A stretch of 64,000 bases of DNA from Lachnospiraceae bacterium (GCA_024404675.1 JAKSPO010000002.1:1-64000); one strand, 5' to 3'; numbered from the stretch's first letter, positions 1 through 8,899 are shown. A program made the numbers and translations. Notes: generated by a model from the letters alone, not told the origin.

Positions 1-137
1 CCAGTCATATCCAAAACGACGATGAGAGTTATGTCCGGCCTGTATTTACAGTGAAACGAAGCGAACCTATTGAATTACGGACACTTGATACTGAGCAGGT
101 GCAGGGTACTGTGTATGTTTTTTCGGCGGATAAATAA
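1..137 (+). CDS. DUF6273-like protein, C-terminal fragment (gene starts before the window)
   Basis: Only the last 44 codons are in the window, ending ...VYVFSADK-TAA. The translated tail is almost identical to the tail of the next gene and begins SHIQNDDESYVRPVF. The nucleotides match 823-953 nearly base for base, apart from a 6-base in-frame insertion (GTGCAG, adding Val-Gln) and a few substitutions near the stop. This is therefore the end of a tandem paralogue. The VRPVFTV ending is typical of DUF6273-type domains, whose function is unknown. No terminator separates it from the next gene, so the two are probably co-transcribed. Confidence 0.75.
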   Translation, partial: SHIQNDDESYVRPVFTVKRSEPIELRTLDTEQVQGTVYVFSADK

Positions 138-173
138 AGCTGGATGTAAGTAAAAGAGCTCGCAGGGGGGCAT

Positions 174-953
174 ATGAAGAAAAAAATCATCCTAAGTATA
201 CTTGTATTGGCAGTGCTTGCTTTCGGTGTATACCGGGTTATTGTCGAAATTAAGATACACAAGACACCGACAGTGATCGAAGATTTGTGTTACAGTAAGC
301 GCTATAAAAAGGATGGACTGGTGTATGTGATGGAGAATGGAGTATATACGCCATACATTGCCATTGATACGAAGAATTATGGTAAGGATGCAGTGATTCT
401 GGTCCGTCAGACAGCGTGGCTTGAAGAGATGATGTATCGTGACGAGAACATATATGGTGTTGGAGGGGCGTATTATCCGGGAAGCATCGTGGATAACTTC
501 CTTGAAGGAGTTGTCTATAATGCGTACTCCGACGGGATGAAGGGAATCATTCGAAATGCCCCGGTCAAGGTACATACCATAGAGTTTGTTTCAAAGCATT
601 TTAGTAAGTGCCCACCTAATCTGGAAACCATCTACCGTCATGTGTTTGCATTATCCTCGGCAGAGACAGGAATAAAAGGAAGCCCTATGAAGGGAGAAGA
701 TGAAGGGAAGCTGATTCCGGAAATCATTGAGAACTCTGATGTGTATTACACATGGTTGCGTTCGGAAGCCTTTGGAGGAGATGATACCCGGGCGGCAATG
801 ATGCGAGGCCCGGAAGGAGCATCCAGTCATATCCAAAACGACGATGAGAGTTATGTCCGGCCTGTATTTACAGTGAAACGAAGCGAACCTATTGAATTAC
901 GGACACTTGATACTGAGCAGGGCACTGTGTATGTATTTTCGGCGGATAAGTAG
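174..953 (+). CDS. Membrane-anchored DUF6273-like protein
   Basis: A 259-residue protein. Residues 4-24 form one hydrophobic segment (signal anchor) after MKKK, so the rest is predicted to lie outside the membrane. The body has the hallmarks of DUF6273 repeats: GSIVDNFLEGVVYNAYSDGM, then FALSSAETG, then YYTWLRSEAFGG, then VRPVFTV near the end. Such domains are common in Clostridia surface proteins and have no established activity. The start follows a GGGGGG-rich ribosome site about 6 bases upstream. It lies 36 bases after a paralogue with a near-identical tail, so the pair arose by tandem duplication or was homogenised by gene conversion. Confidence 0.65.
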   Translation: MKKKIILSILVLAVLAFGVYRVIVEIKIHKTPTVIEDLCYSKRYKKDGLVYVMENGVYTPYIAIDTKNYGKDAVILVRQTAWLEEMMYRDENIYGVGGAYYPGSIVDNFLEGVVYNAYSDGMKGIIRNAPVKVHTIEFVSKHFSKCPPNLETIYRHVFALSSAETGIKGSPMKGEDEGKLIPEIIENSDVYYTWLRSEAFGGDDTRAAMMRGPEGASSHIQNDDESYVRPVFTVKRSEPIELRTLDTEQGTVYVFSADK

Positions 954-966
954 CAAATAGAGATAC

Positions 967-998
967 AGACCTGAAGGCTTGGCCCTTTGGGTCTTTTT
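967..998 (+). terminator. Rho-independent terminator after the DUF6273 pair
   Basis: An 11-bp stem with two G-U pairs (967-977 with 984-994) has a 6-base loop and runs into TTTTT. Confidence 0.75.
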
Positions 999-1108
999 GC
1001 TTTTCTGCCTGCGCTTTAGTAAAGTTTTTGATGCTTTTCTTCGGAAAATGTTATAGAATGAGATACTGTAGGATACACATAATTTTATTATTGCGAATGG
1101 AGAGTATT

Positions 1109-1804
1109 ATGAAGTCAGACAACCCTATTAAGAAGATTATTATGTTCCCGGTGGCATTTGCCGTTCTTTCGGTAGTGCTTTACGTACTGTCAAAGGATCA
1201 GATTGACCTGACCGATCCGAAGAATCGTGGAATCGTTGGCATCTATGTAGCGATGGCAGTGCTTGTACTGATTGGAACTATTGTGAGAATTATGAAAGCT
1301 GTTTCGGAGCGGGCTGACAAGCATGTCTTTTATATCGGCAAATACTGGGAGAAGAGCATTGGCGGAAGCGACGAAGCGATGCTTTTCATCGATTATCTTG
1401 CGGCGAAGGATAAGCCTGTGCTTGCCGTAAGAGATATTCTGGAGGAGACCGGAATCAATCGCCTGAACGGCAACCTTCGTCATGTTGAGGATTCCGTAGC
1501 GCTTCCGCTTGGCGGCGGTATGGAAGCTGCAGAGGTACACTATCCGATTGAAATCGTCACGGTTCTTGCAGCACTTATGCTTGAATGCAGAGTTAGCGGC
1601 AGCGTCAATTATAACGACCTCGACAGCACCAGAGAGAAGAAGGAATTGAAGCTTTTCTACGGCGCAGAGGAGCTTAAGAAGGTAAAAGAGATGCTTTCAG
1701 ACTATGTACGCAATCCGAAGGAGTATGACATTTACGAGCTGATGCTCGAGGATGAGGCAAAGGAAGTGCTGGCAGGAGTCAGCAGCCTGTTAGGGGAACT
1801 GTAA
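1109..1804 (+). CDS. Two-helix membrane protein of unknown function
   Basis: A 231-residue protein. The chosen ATG has GGAGAG 4 bases upstream; longer in-frame starts lack a ribosome site. Two membrane helices lie near the N-terminus (about residues 13-28 and 41-59, VAMAVLVLIGTIVRI). A soluble C-terminal domain of about 160 residues follows, with charged helices and no motif I recognise. It stands alone, facing an opposing gene across a strong shared terminator. Function unknown. Confidence 0.6.
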   Translation: MKSDNPIKKIIMFPVAFAVLSVVLYVLSKDQIDLTDPKNRGIVGIYVAMAVLVLIGTIVRIMKAVSERADKHVFYIGKYWEKSIGGSDEAMLFIDYLAAKDKPVLAVRDILEETGINRLNGNLRHVEDSVALPLGGGMEAAEVHYPIEIVTVLAALMLECRVSGSVNYNDLDSTREKKELKLFYGAEELKKVKEMLSDYVRNPKEYDIYELMLEDEAKEVLAGVSSLLGEL

Positions 1805-1931
1805 GGATTTCAAAAGCATAGTCCATCGGGACAAGCATAGGTGTTTCGCAGCCAGCGGAACCGGCTGTATCGTTCGGGATCGTGAGGAATTCTACCCGCT
1901 CTATCAGCGGAATGTACTGGGAGAAGAATAG

Positions 1932-1974
1932 AAAATGGGTCGTGAGTTGCATTGACATTCTCACGACCCATTTT
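1932..1974. terminator. Bidirectional terminator between convergent genes
   Basis: A perfect 15-bp inverted repeat (1932-1946 with 1960-1974) starts with AAAA and ends with TTTT, so it can terminate from both sides. It sits between the stops of two convergent genes. Confidence 0.85.
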
Positions 1975-1984
1975 AGTACGAACT

Positions 1985-3256
1985 TTATTTATTACCGGAA
2001 AGCATCTCCTGGGCGAGCAGCATACCGAACACAGCGTATCTGGCCTGGATGGGGGCATTCGGTGTAACGGAGATGCGGTATTTGTCTGCAGTCGAGAAGA
2101 CACTCTTAAGAGCGAACTTTCTTGTGGCATTGCCAAGCTCGACATCGTTCATATCATATATTGTGAAAAGCCCGATGATCTGGGAGCGACCCTTTGCAAA
2201 CGGTTCGCCGGAAGCTGTGCGGATTCCGCCGCCCTTGATACTGAATATCAGGCGATCCTCCGGGTCGAGAACCTGGAAGGAAGTCATGCCGCTACGCTGC
2301 ACGCTGAACACCGTGACATCATTGAGATCCTTGATATAGTACTTCGTCTTCTGGAAGGAAGCGGCAGCTTTGCCGAGAAAGAATCTCGCGAACTTAGCAC
2401 CGGCAGAGCGGAGCTTCTCCTGAACGGAGCCGATGAGCTGACCATCTTCGCCGTAGATGCTAAAGGACTTCACGGTCTTGAACATCTGCGCCTTCTCATC
2501 AATGATAAATGCATTGTTGTTGATGAATACCGGGTTAGAAGTAAGCGCGGCATTCCCGGGCATATAAGCGTCTGCGCCGGAAGCAGTAGGCGTCATACCC
2601 GCGTTAGCCACACCAGAAGGTGCAACCACGGCAGGTCGTGCTGCTTTATCCGCAGCGCGGACGGCAAGGACGAACGCAGCCTGATAGCAGGCGAACAGAA
2701 ACATATTGCCGAAGCTGTTGCCGGGAAGATAGGTGTCGCACTGGAAGTCGTTCATAAAAAGAAGGCCGATAACGGAATACCCTGCGGACGCGAGAAGCAC
2801 GGGAATGGTAAGGAGAATCTTCCGAAAGCTTATGGCAAGTATTGTCAGGACAAGCATAACGGCGGAAAGAAGAAGTAACAGCTTGACCTTGGAGGAGTTC
2901 ACATAGTGGGCATATTCGGAACGCCATATCATAACATTTAAGACAAGGTCAAGAATCGGAACCAGAAGGAATACCGCGAAAACCTTGTGAAGCAGAAGAA
3001 CGAGCACATATGCGGCCGCAAAGCAGGCAGCGAAGATAATCAGATAAAGGTACAGATCATACTGCGCGAGACGGCGGTTGGCGTACCATTTCATCCCGGG
3101 CTCCGTGAGTGCAGCTTCCTTGTTCGATAAGTATTCCTCGTAGCGACTCTTTCGATCACGGATGGAATCGAAGAGGGTGAAGACATTCACGATTATGCCG
3201 AGAAGGCAGATAATATTGGCGAATGTATACTTGGGTTTTACAGCTTTGCTGTTCAT
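1985..3256 (-). CDS. Polytopic membrane protein with a possible tubby/LURP-one-like C-terminal domain
   Basis: A 423-residue protein. About six membrane helices occupy residues 10-210. A Pro/Ala/Gly-rich linker (about 210-245) leads to a soluble domain of about 175 residues. That domain repeats a beta-strand pattern: FIIDEKAQMF, SFSIYGEDGQLIGSV, FQVLDPEDRLIFSI, FTIYDMNDVELG. Short strands containing Asp-Gly or Asp-x-Asp turns recall the tubby/LURP-one/scramblase beta-barrel fold. That is an inference from pattern only. Monocistronic, and divergent from the symporter gene. AGGAGAA precedes the start. Confidence 0.6.
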   Translation of the reverse strand: MNSKAVKPKYTFANIICLLGIIVNVFTLFDSIRDRKSRYEEYLSNKEAALTEPGMKWYANRRLAQYDLYLYLIIFAACFAAAYVLVLLLHKVFAVFLLVPILDLVLNVMIWRSEYAHYVNSSKVKLLLLLSAVMLVLTILAISFRKILLTIPVLLASAGYSVIGLLFMNDFQCDTYLPGNSFGNMFLFACYQAAFVLAVRAADKAARPAVVAPSGVANAGMTPTASGADAYMPGNAALTSNPVFINNNAFIIDEKAQMFKTVKSFSIYGEDGQLIGSVQEKLRSAGAKFARFFLGKAAASFQKTKYYIKDLNDVTVFSVQRSGMTSFQVLDPEDRLIFSIKGGGIRTASGEPFAKGRSQIIGLFTIYDMNDVELGNATRKFALKSVFSTADKYRISVTPNAPIQARYAVFGMLLAQEMLSGNK

Positions 3257-3434
3257 TGGTTGTTCTCCTTCCGGATATTGATATATCGTAGAGTATACTA
3301 TGATTTTATGCGTTCATATGTCGGTTTGTCAAGCGGACGGGGAAATGTTGGTATAGACAATGTGTTCTTTTTGCGATATACTTTATAAGTTATTATTTCT
3401 GTCCATAAGTAAGTACATATTATCGGAGGTTTGT

Positions 3435-4961
3435 ATGAACAATCAAAGAGATAGTTGGGCTTCCAGAGCCGTTTTTATTCTTGCGGCAATCGGAAGCGCG
3501 GTAGGACTTGGAAATGCCTGGAGGTTCCCGGGACTTGCGGCTAAGCACGGCGGCGGAACGTTTCTGATGGTTTATCTGGTGGCAATGTTTGTCATGGGTA
3601 TTCCGCTTCTGATGATGGAGATCTCTATCGCAAGAAAGCTGCAGAAGGGTGCAGCTGAGTCCATGCGAGGAATCAATAAAAAGAGTGAATTTGTTGGCTG
3701 GGCGGCTACGGCCAATGCCTTTGTTATCGTTACCTACTATGCGGTTGTATTCGCGTGGGTGCTGATGATGGTAGTGTATGCGTTCAGATTTGCCGGCATG
3801 ACCGGAGATGTGAATGCAGCTAAGAATGTATTCGCTGAAGCAACCAAAACGACCTGGGATGTAAAGGGTTATTCGATCCCGATTCCCGTTCTGATTGCGC
3901 TTGTCATCGCCTGGGCAGCAATTTATTACTGCATCAGAAACGGTGCACACAGTGTCGGCAAGGTCGTAAAATACACGGTATTCCTTCCGGTCATCTTTCT
4001 TATCATGATGGCGGTAAAGGGCTGTACCATGAAGGGCGCAGGCGAAGGTCTTCGCATGTTCTTTGTTCCCAAGGCGGAAGCGCTTAAGGATCCCGGCCTC
4101 TGGATCGATGCGATCGGCCAGGTATTTTACAGTCTTTCCATTATGATGGCTATTATGTTTGCATACGGTTCGTATCTGCATGAGAAGACCAATATTGCGG
4201 TGGACGCATGCGTGATTGCGATTGCGGATGCGGCAGTCAGCATTCTCTCCGGCATCGTTATGTTCTCAACGATGGGTGGTGTAGGCATGCTTGACAATAT
4301 TTCCGATTCCGGTATTGCGACCGCATTCATCATCTATCCGAGCGCAATCGTAAACTTAACGAGTGTCGGCTGGTTCAATGCCGCATTCGGTGTGATTTTC
4401 TATCTGATGCTTGTAACACTGGCGGTTGACTCCGCATTTTCCATCGTGGAAGGCGTATCCGCATCGGTTGCCGATAAGTTCCGCCTGAATCCGAGAAAGG
4501 TTACAAAGGGCGTCTGTGCGGTTGCTGCGGTTATCTCTCTTCTGTATGCGACAAGAGCAGGACTTGCCTGGCTTGATATTGTTGATAACTGGACCAATAT
4601 GTTCAACCTGATTCTGATCGGTGTTTTGGAGTGTATTACCGTCGGCTGGTTCTTTAATCCCCGCAAGGTCCTTAAAGAGGTCAACAGAAACACGACGAAT
4701 TTCAAAATGCCGGCATTCTGGTTTGTTACATCGGTCAAATTCATCTCGCCGATTGCACTTGCAGGCCTGTTTGGCTGGAATATGTACAACCTTTTCGTGA
4801 ACAAGGGCGGTCATTACGGCTATGCACTCTGGGCTGAGATCGCAGGCGGTTGGGCAGTATCTGTCCTGGTATTCGTAAGCGGCTTCATCATCAGAATGAT
4901 TGTAAATGCAAGAAAGAAGCATGGCTTTGTTGAAAATGAGGTTGTCTGGAAGGAAGATTAA
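3435..4961 (+). CDS. Neurotransmitter:sodium symporter (SNF/NSS) family transporter
   Basis: A 508-residue protein. The ATG follows CGGAGGT at a 4-base spacing; upstream in-frame starts lack a ribosome site. The family signature in TM1, GSAVGLGNAWRFP, is present near residues 21-33. It holds the unwound helix that binds Na+ and the amino-acid substrate in LeuT-type transporters. About 11-12 membrane helices can be counted, as in bacterial NSS proteins. The likely substrate is an amino acid, imported with Na+; which one cannot be read from the sequence. The gene stands alone behind its own upstream region. Confidence 0.92.
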   Translation: MNNQRDSWASRAVFILAAIGSAVGLGNAWRFPGLAAKHGGGTFLMVYLVAMFVMGIPLLMMEISIARKLQKGAAESMRGINKKSEFVGWAATANAFVIVTYYAVVFAWVLMMVVYAFRFAGMTGDVNAAKNVFAEATKTTWDVKGYSIPIPVLIALVIAWAAIYYCIRNGAHSVGKVVKYTVFLPVIFLIMMAVKGCTMKGAGEGLRMFFVPKAEALKDPGLWIDAIGQVFYSLSIMMAIMFAYGSYLHEKTNIAVDACVIAIADAAVSILSGIVMFSTMGGVGMLDNISDSGIATAFIIYPSAIVNLTSVGWFNAAFGVIFYLMLVTLAVDSAFSIVEGVSASVADKFRLNPRKVTKGVCAVAAVISLLYATRAGLAWLDIVDNWTNMFNLILIGVLECITVGWFFNPRKVLKEVNRNTTNFKMPAFWFVTSVKFISPIALAGLFGWNMYNLFVNKGGHYGYALWAEIAGGWAVSVLVFVSGFIIRMIVNARKKHGFVENEVVWKED

Positions 4962-4976
4962 TTCTGTTTCATACAT

Positions 4977-5004
4977 ACTGCCGCCTTTTACGGGCGGCAG
5001 TTTT
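4977..5004 (+). terminator. Probable terminator after the symporter gene
   Basis: A perfect 9-bp stem (4977-4985 with 4993-5001) has a 7-base loop and is followed by only four T, so it may be leaky into the next operon. Confidence 0.6.
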
Positions 5005-5024
5005 GAAAGGAACCGGAGGTTTTT

Positions 5025-5258
5025 ATGAAAAGTATATTGGTGGAGGATACGACCAGAGAAGAGCGGGAAGCAATCGTTGAGGAATCGCTTGGAGTGATTG
5101 ACGGAAGCTGCGACGGATGTGCCCCCGGCGTGCTTGAGATGTACCAGCCGTATATCGACGGAGAGATGGAGCTTAAGGATTGCAATATGGCATATCGGGC
5201 GCATTACGTTTCAGGCGAGGACGAGCCCGGTCGAAGCGGCTGCGGGTATATGCGTTAG
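5025..5258 (+). CDS. Small Cys-containing conserved protein
   Basis: A 77-residue acidic protein with GGAGGT upstream. It has a SCDGCAPG motif near residue 28, later lone cysteines, and ends in GRSGCGYMR. Similar small proteins occur in Lachnospiraceae and are sometimes mislabelled as PurH; there is no PurH domain here. It precedes the 2-hydroxyacid dehydrogenase by 11 bases and is probably in the same operon. The paired cysteines suggest metal or thiol chemistry, but this is only a guess. Confidence 0.65.
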   Translation: MKSILVEDTTREEREAIVEESLGVIDGSCDGCAPGVLEMYQPYIDGEMELKDCNMAYRAHYVSGEDEPGRSGCGYMR

Positions 5259-5269
5259 GGAGGATCGGC

Positions 5270-6262
5270 ATGAAGATTTTTGCATACAGTGTGCGTGAGG
5301 ACGAAGAGAAGTATTTTGACCGCTTTATTGCCGAGCATCCCGGAGACCATTGCAGCTATGTTTCCGAGTATCCGACGATGGATAACCTTGAGCTTGCAAG
5401 GGGCTTCGATGCGGTCAGCATCATCACAAATGTCATTACAACGGAAATGTACGATCGCTGGTACGAGATGGGAATCCGCTATATTGCAACAAGAAGTGTC
5501 GGCTATGATCATCTCGATGTGGTGCATATGAAGAAGCTCGGCATGCGCGGCGTTCACGCGTCATATTCGCCCAATGCGGTAGCGAATTTCACCATCATGC
5601 TCATGCTGATGGCTTGCAGAAAGGTCACATTTATTCTTGATAAGGCAAAGGTACAGGATTTCTCGCTGCCCGGAAAGATCGGTAAGGAGATTTCACTTTC
5701 TACGGTCGGAATCATCGGCGCGGGGCAGATCGGCGCGACGGTTGTGAAGCATCTGAGCGGATTCGGCTGCCGTATTCTTGTACACAGCAACCACGAGAGC
5801 GAGGAGCTTAAGCAGTATGCGGAATTCGTGGACCTCGACACGCTTTATAAAGAAAGCGATATCATTTCCCTCCATGTGCCGGGCAATGAGAAGAACAGGC
5901 ACCTGATCGACAGCGCGGCGATTGCGAGCATGAAGGACGACGTGATTCTTATTAATACAGCGCGCGGTATGGTTATTGATTCGGAGGCGCTTATTGCGGG
6001 ACTTGAGTCCGGTAAGATCGGAGCTGCTGCAATCGATACCTTCGAGGAGGAGATGGGGTTATATTATAAGAATCTTGAGCGCGAGAGAATCGTCAATCGC
6101 ACAAGAGCCATTCTCGGAACCTTCCCGAATGTGATTCTGACGCCGCATATGGCATTTTACACGGAGCAGTCCTCGTCGGATATGGTCGGAACGACCAACG
6201 AAGGTCTTCTTGCATTTGAGTCCGGGGCGGAGAATCTGGCGGAAATCGGCTACGAAAGATAA
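5270..6262 (+). CDS. D-lactate dehydrogenase-like D-2-hydroxyacid dehydrogenase
   Basis: A 330-residue protein, the usual length of D-LDH. It would reduce pyruvate or a related 2-oxoacid in the cytoplasm. Visible motifs are RSVGYDHLD (residues 75-83), the nucleotide-binding GIIGAGQIG (147-155), catalytic Arg232 in NTARGMVID, Glu260 in DTFEEE, and His293 in TPHMAFYT. The residue after beta-2, usually Asp to bind the NAD ribose, falls in VHSNHES, so cofactor preference may differ from classic D-LDH. The start uses GGGAGGA 5-6 bases upstream. It is followed after 10 bases by a gene of unknown function, in an apparent three-gene operon. Confidence 0.88.
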   Translation: MKIFAYSVREDEEKYFDRFIAEHPGDHCSYVSEYPTMDNLELARGFDAVSIITNVITTEMYDRWYEMGIRYIATRSVGYDHLDVVHMKKLGMRGVHASYSPNAVANFTIMLMLMACRKVTFILDKAKVQDFSLPGKIGKEISLSTVGIIGAGQIGATVVKHLSGFGCRILVHSNHESEELKQYAEFVDLDTLYKESDIISLHVPGNEKNRHLIDSAAIASMKDDVILINTARGMVIDSEALIAGLESGKIGAAAIDTFEEEMGLYYKNLERERIVNRTRAILGTFPNVILTPHMAFYTEQSSSDMVGTTNEGLLAFESGAENLAEIGYER

Positions 6263-6272
6263 GGAGCGAGCT

Positions 6273-7184
6273 GTGAAAGAAGAAACAAAGCCCGGGAAGG
6301 CGTACTATCACCTGCCCGGACTCTTTGAATTTTATGAACTTTATTCTGTATTCCTGCCGCTTTTCAAAACGCATCGGGAATACTTCTACGACTGGTGCGA
6401 AATCGGCTCGATATACGGAGCGCCCGCAGACTGTCTGTGGGGCGGCGGGCGTGTCGGCTTCGGCACGGCGGATCCGCACGATGTGCTTGGTCTGATGGAG
6501 CGGTACGGTATTTCGGCGAGACTTACCTTCAGCAATTCACTGCTTAGAAAGGAGCATCTATCCGACAGGCGCGGCAACAGACTTTGCCGTATGTTTGCTA
6601 AGGCCGCCCCAGCACATGGTGTGATCGTTCACGCAGACCTTCTTGTGGATTACCTGCGAAATACGTACCCGGAGCTGTATCTTGTGTCTTCGACAACGAA
6701 GGTGTTAACGGACTTTGAGGAGCTTCGTAGGGAGCTTCAAAGAGAGGAGTTTTCCTATGTTGTTCTGGACTTTCGGTTGAACAAGGCCTTTGACCGGCTC
6801 GAAACACTTTCGGACGCCGAGAAGGGCAGGGTGGAGTTTCTTTGTAACGAATGCTGTGCATTTTCCTGCACTGAGCGAAGAGCTTGCTATGAAAATGTCA
6901 GCCGAAGGAGTCTCGCGGAGGATTGTGCGGAGCATGTATGCCGTGCGGACACCGGTAAGAGCGGATATCTTTTTTCAAGAGCCATGCAGAATCCGGGCTT
7001 TATCGGCATAGAGGATATTCGGAATCGGTACCTTCCGATGGGCTTTACGCAGTTCAAGCTCGAGGGGCGAAGCCTTGGAAGCGCGCTCGTCCTTGAGTTT
7101 CTGCTCTATTATATGACCAAGCCGGAGTATCAGCTTCATGTGCGAGAGGCTATCTATCTGGACAACACGCTTGATCTGTTCTGA
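6273..7184 (+). CDS. Conserved protein with a U32-peptidase-like C-terminus
   Basis: A 303-residue protein. The GTG start has AAGGAG 6 bases upstream, right after the preceding stop. The middle reads like a TIM-barrel of the peptidase U32/UbiU type (HADLLVDYLRNTYPELYLVSSTTK). A cysteine cluster LCNECCAFSCTERRACYE lies near residues 190-207. The segment FIGIEDIRNRYLPMGFTQFKLEGR resembles the U32 C-terminal signature. U32-type proteins use a four-cysteine Fe-S site or act as hydroxylases and proteases. The relation is inferred by eye, and the reaction is unknown. Confidence 0.6.
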   Translation: MKEETKPGKAYYHLPGLFEFYELYSVFLPLFKTHREYFYDWCEIGSIYGAPADCLWGGGRVGFGTADPHDVLGLMERYGISARLTFSNSLLRKEHLSDRRGNRLCRMFAKAAPAHGVIVHADLLVDYLRNTYPELYLVSSTTKVLTDFEELRRELQREEFSYVVLDFRLNKAFDRLETLSDAEKGRVEFLCNECCAFSCTERRACYENVSRRSLAEDCAEHVCRADTGKSGYLFSRAMQNPGFIGIEDIRNRYLPMGFTQFKLEGRSLGSALVLEFLLYYMTKPEYQLHVREAIYLDNTLDLF

Positions 7185-7190
7185 CGGGCG

Positions 7191-8093
7191 TTACGAAATC
7201 CCCATCAGCTCCTTTTTGATCAGGTCGGTCATGATGGTTGTGTTCAGGCGGAGCGCAGCAAGCGGATAGAGCTCCACGGCGCTTCCGTGCCAGAAGCGAG
7301 CCTTGAAATCATCGATGACATCTTCGGTCGTCTTGCCTTCCGAGAGCATACGCACGATATTTTCGGCAAATGATACGCTGGCCTTCTTCATATTGGCAAG
7401 GAAGAACTTCGTCTCCTCCGTGCTCAGAATTCCCATATGCGGCGCAAGCAGATATTCGATATCGTATGCGGATACGCGATCCATCGAATCGAGCGCCATC
7501 TGATAGCCGACGAGATAGGACGGGAATATGTCATAATCGCCGTTATAAACGCCGAGTGTTTCGCTTCCGAGAAAAAGCTTCTTCTCCTTGCAGTAATAGC
7601 CGACCGAGCATTTGGTGTGGCCGGGCAGGTTCAGAACCTCAAAGCTTAGATCACCGACCGTAACGATATCGCCGTCCTTAACGGGAATGTCGACGCGAAG
7701 CTCGCTCCCGAGGAACGGGTAGTCGGTTACCCCATGGGAAAGCGCATGTGTATTGTCAAGCTCCTTCATCACGCGAAGGGCGCCCTCGCGCTTGAAGATT
7801 CCTGCGGCATATTCGCCCGCAACAACCTTCGCGTTCGGATAATACCGGAGAATATAGGCGCTTCCGAGAGCATGGTCATAATGGCTGTGTGTCAGAAATA
7901 TATAATCCAAAGGACGCTCCTTCAGATAGGCCTTGATTTTCTCGGCCACCTGAAAGCCCGTGAAGCCGAAGCCGCTGTCGTAAAGAATCGTGTGGCTTCC
8001 GGTGTCGATCAGAAAGGCACTGTCGCCCATCAGAACCTTCATATTGTGAACGGTGATGCCCTCCGGGCCGCGATTGTCGGGAGTATTGATCAT
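7191..8093 (-). CDS. MBL-fold metallohydrolase
   Basis: A 300-residue protein. The chosen ATG has AAAGGAGA 7 bases upstream; the longer in-frame start lies in non-coding-like sequence. The metallo-beta-lactamase signature THSHYDHA (HxHxDH) binds the metal pair. The later histidines are in LPGHTKCSVGYYC and APHMG. MBL hydrolases of this size act on thioesters, lactones or phosphoesters; the substrate is not apparent. It converges with the preceding operon with 6 bases between stops, and diverges from the alkyltransferase fusion. Confidence 0.85.
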   Translation of the reverse strand: MINTPDNRGPEGITVHNMKVLMGDSAFLIDTGSHTILYDSGFGFTGFQVAEKIKAYLKERPLDYIFLTHSHYDHALGSAYILRYYPNAKVVAGEYAAGIFKREGALRVMKELDNTHALSHGVTDYPFLGSELRVDIPVKDGDIVTVGDLSFEVLNLPGHTKCSVGYYCKEKKLFLGSETLGVYNGDYDIFPSYLVGYQMALDSMDRVSAYDIEYLLAPHMGILSTEETKFFLANMKKASVSFAENIVRMLSEGKTTEDVIDDFKARFWHGSAVELYPLAALRLNTTIMTDLIKKELMGIS

Positions 8094-8230
8094 AATATAC
8101 GTCTCCTTTGGTATGAAGAATTGATATCGTTCAATAGTATATCCCATTTGCCTCGGGAAAGCGAGAGCGAATTTGTGGATTTCAGGGTATTTACCGGGAA
8201 TAGAAAAAAACATGACAAAGGAGTCATTTT

Positions 8231-8872
8231 ATGAAGACCAGAGAGGAAGCACTTTCATATGGTTTGAGCCTTCCGAACACCTATCAGGAGGCACCGTTTC
8301 ACGACCCGAACTGGCAGCTTGTGCGTGTCACCGGCAGCCGGAAGGCATTTCTTTGGACCTATGAGCGCGACGGACTGATTCACCTGAATGTGAAGGTTTC
8401 GCCGGGCTGGAGAGATTTCTTCCGGTCGGTATACCCGTCGGTTCTTCCCGGCTGGCACCAGAACAAGGATCACTGGAACACAATCATTCTCGACGGGACC
8501 ATTCCGGATGAGGATATATGCCGGATGATTGCGGAGAGCTACGATATCGTTACGGACAGCCCGACGAAGCGAATCTATGAGGCAGTGAAGAAGATTCCTG
8601 CCGGCAGGGTTGCGACCTACGGACAGGTTGCAAGGCTTGCGGGTAATCCGAGAATGTCCCGCGCGGTCGGCAATGCGCTTCATAAAAATCCCGAGCCGGG
8701 AGTGATTCCCTGCCACCGAGTGGTGGATTCTCAGGGAAGACTTGCGGGCGCCTTTGCGTTCGGCGGGAAGAATGTTCAGGCAGAGCTTCTTGCCGCAGAG
8801 GGTGTTACGGTTGTTGACGGTCGGGTTGACCTGACAAAATACCGGATGGAGACGGAGCAGGAGGAGACCTGA
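8231..8872 (+). CDS. Fusion of a MmcQ/YjbR-like domain with an O6-alkylguanine-DNA alkyltransferase domain
   Basis: A 213-residue protein with AAAGGAGT upstream. Residues 1-105 match the MmcQ/YjbR-like pattern (PNTYQEAPFHDPNWQLVRV, HLNVKVSPGW, HWNTIILDG). Residues 111-190 are a methylguanine-DNA methyltransferase DNA-binding/active domain. This has the helix KRIYEAVKKIPAGRVATYGQVA, recognition-helix Arg in RMSRAVGNAL, and the active-site motif IPCHRVV with nucleophile Cys161. The Cys is retained, so this is not an inactive alkyltransferase-like protein of the ATL type, at least by that residue. The classical N-terminal Ogt/Ada domain is replaced by the YjbR-like one. Likely role: repair of alkylated DNA. 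Confidence 0.85.
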   Translation: MKTREEALSYGLSLPNTYQEAPFHDPNWQLVRVTGSRKAFLWTYERDGLIHLNVKVSPGWRDFFRSVYPSVLPGWHQNKDHWNTIILDGTIPDEDICRMIAESYDIVTDSPTKRIYEAVKKIPAGRVATYGQVARLAGNPRMSRAVGNALHKNPEPGVIPCHRVVDSQGRLAGAFAFGGKNVQAELLAAEGVTVVDGRVDLTKYRMETEQEET

Positions 8873-8899
8873 TTCGGACAGATGTGAAAGAGGTAGACG

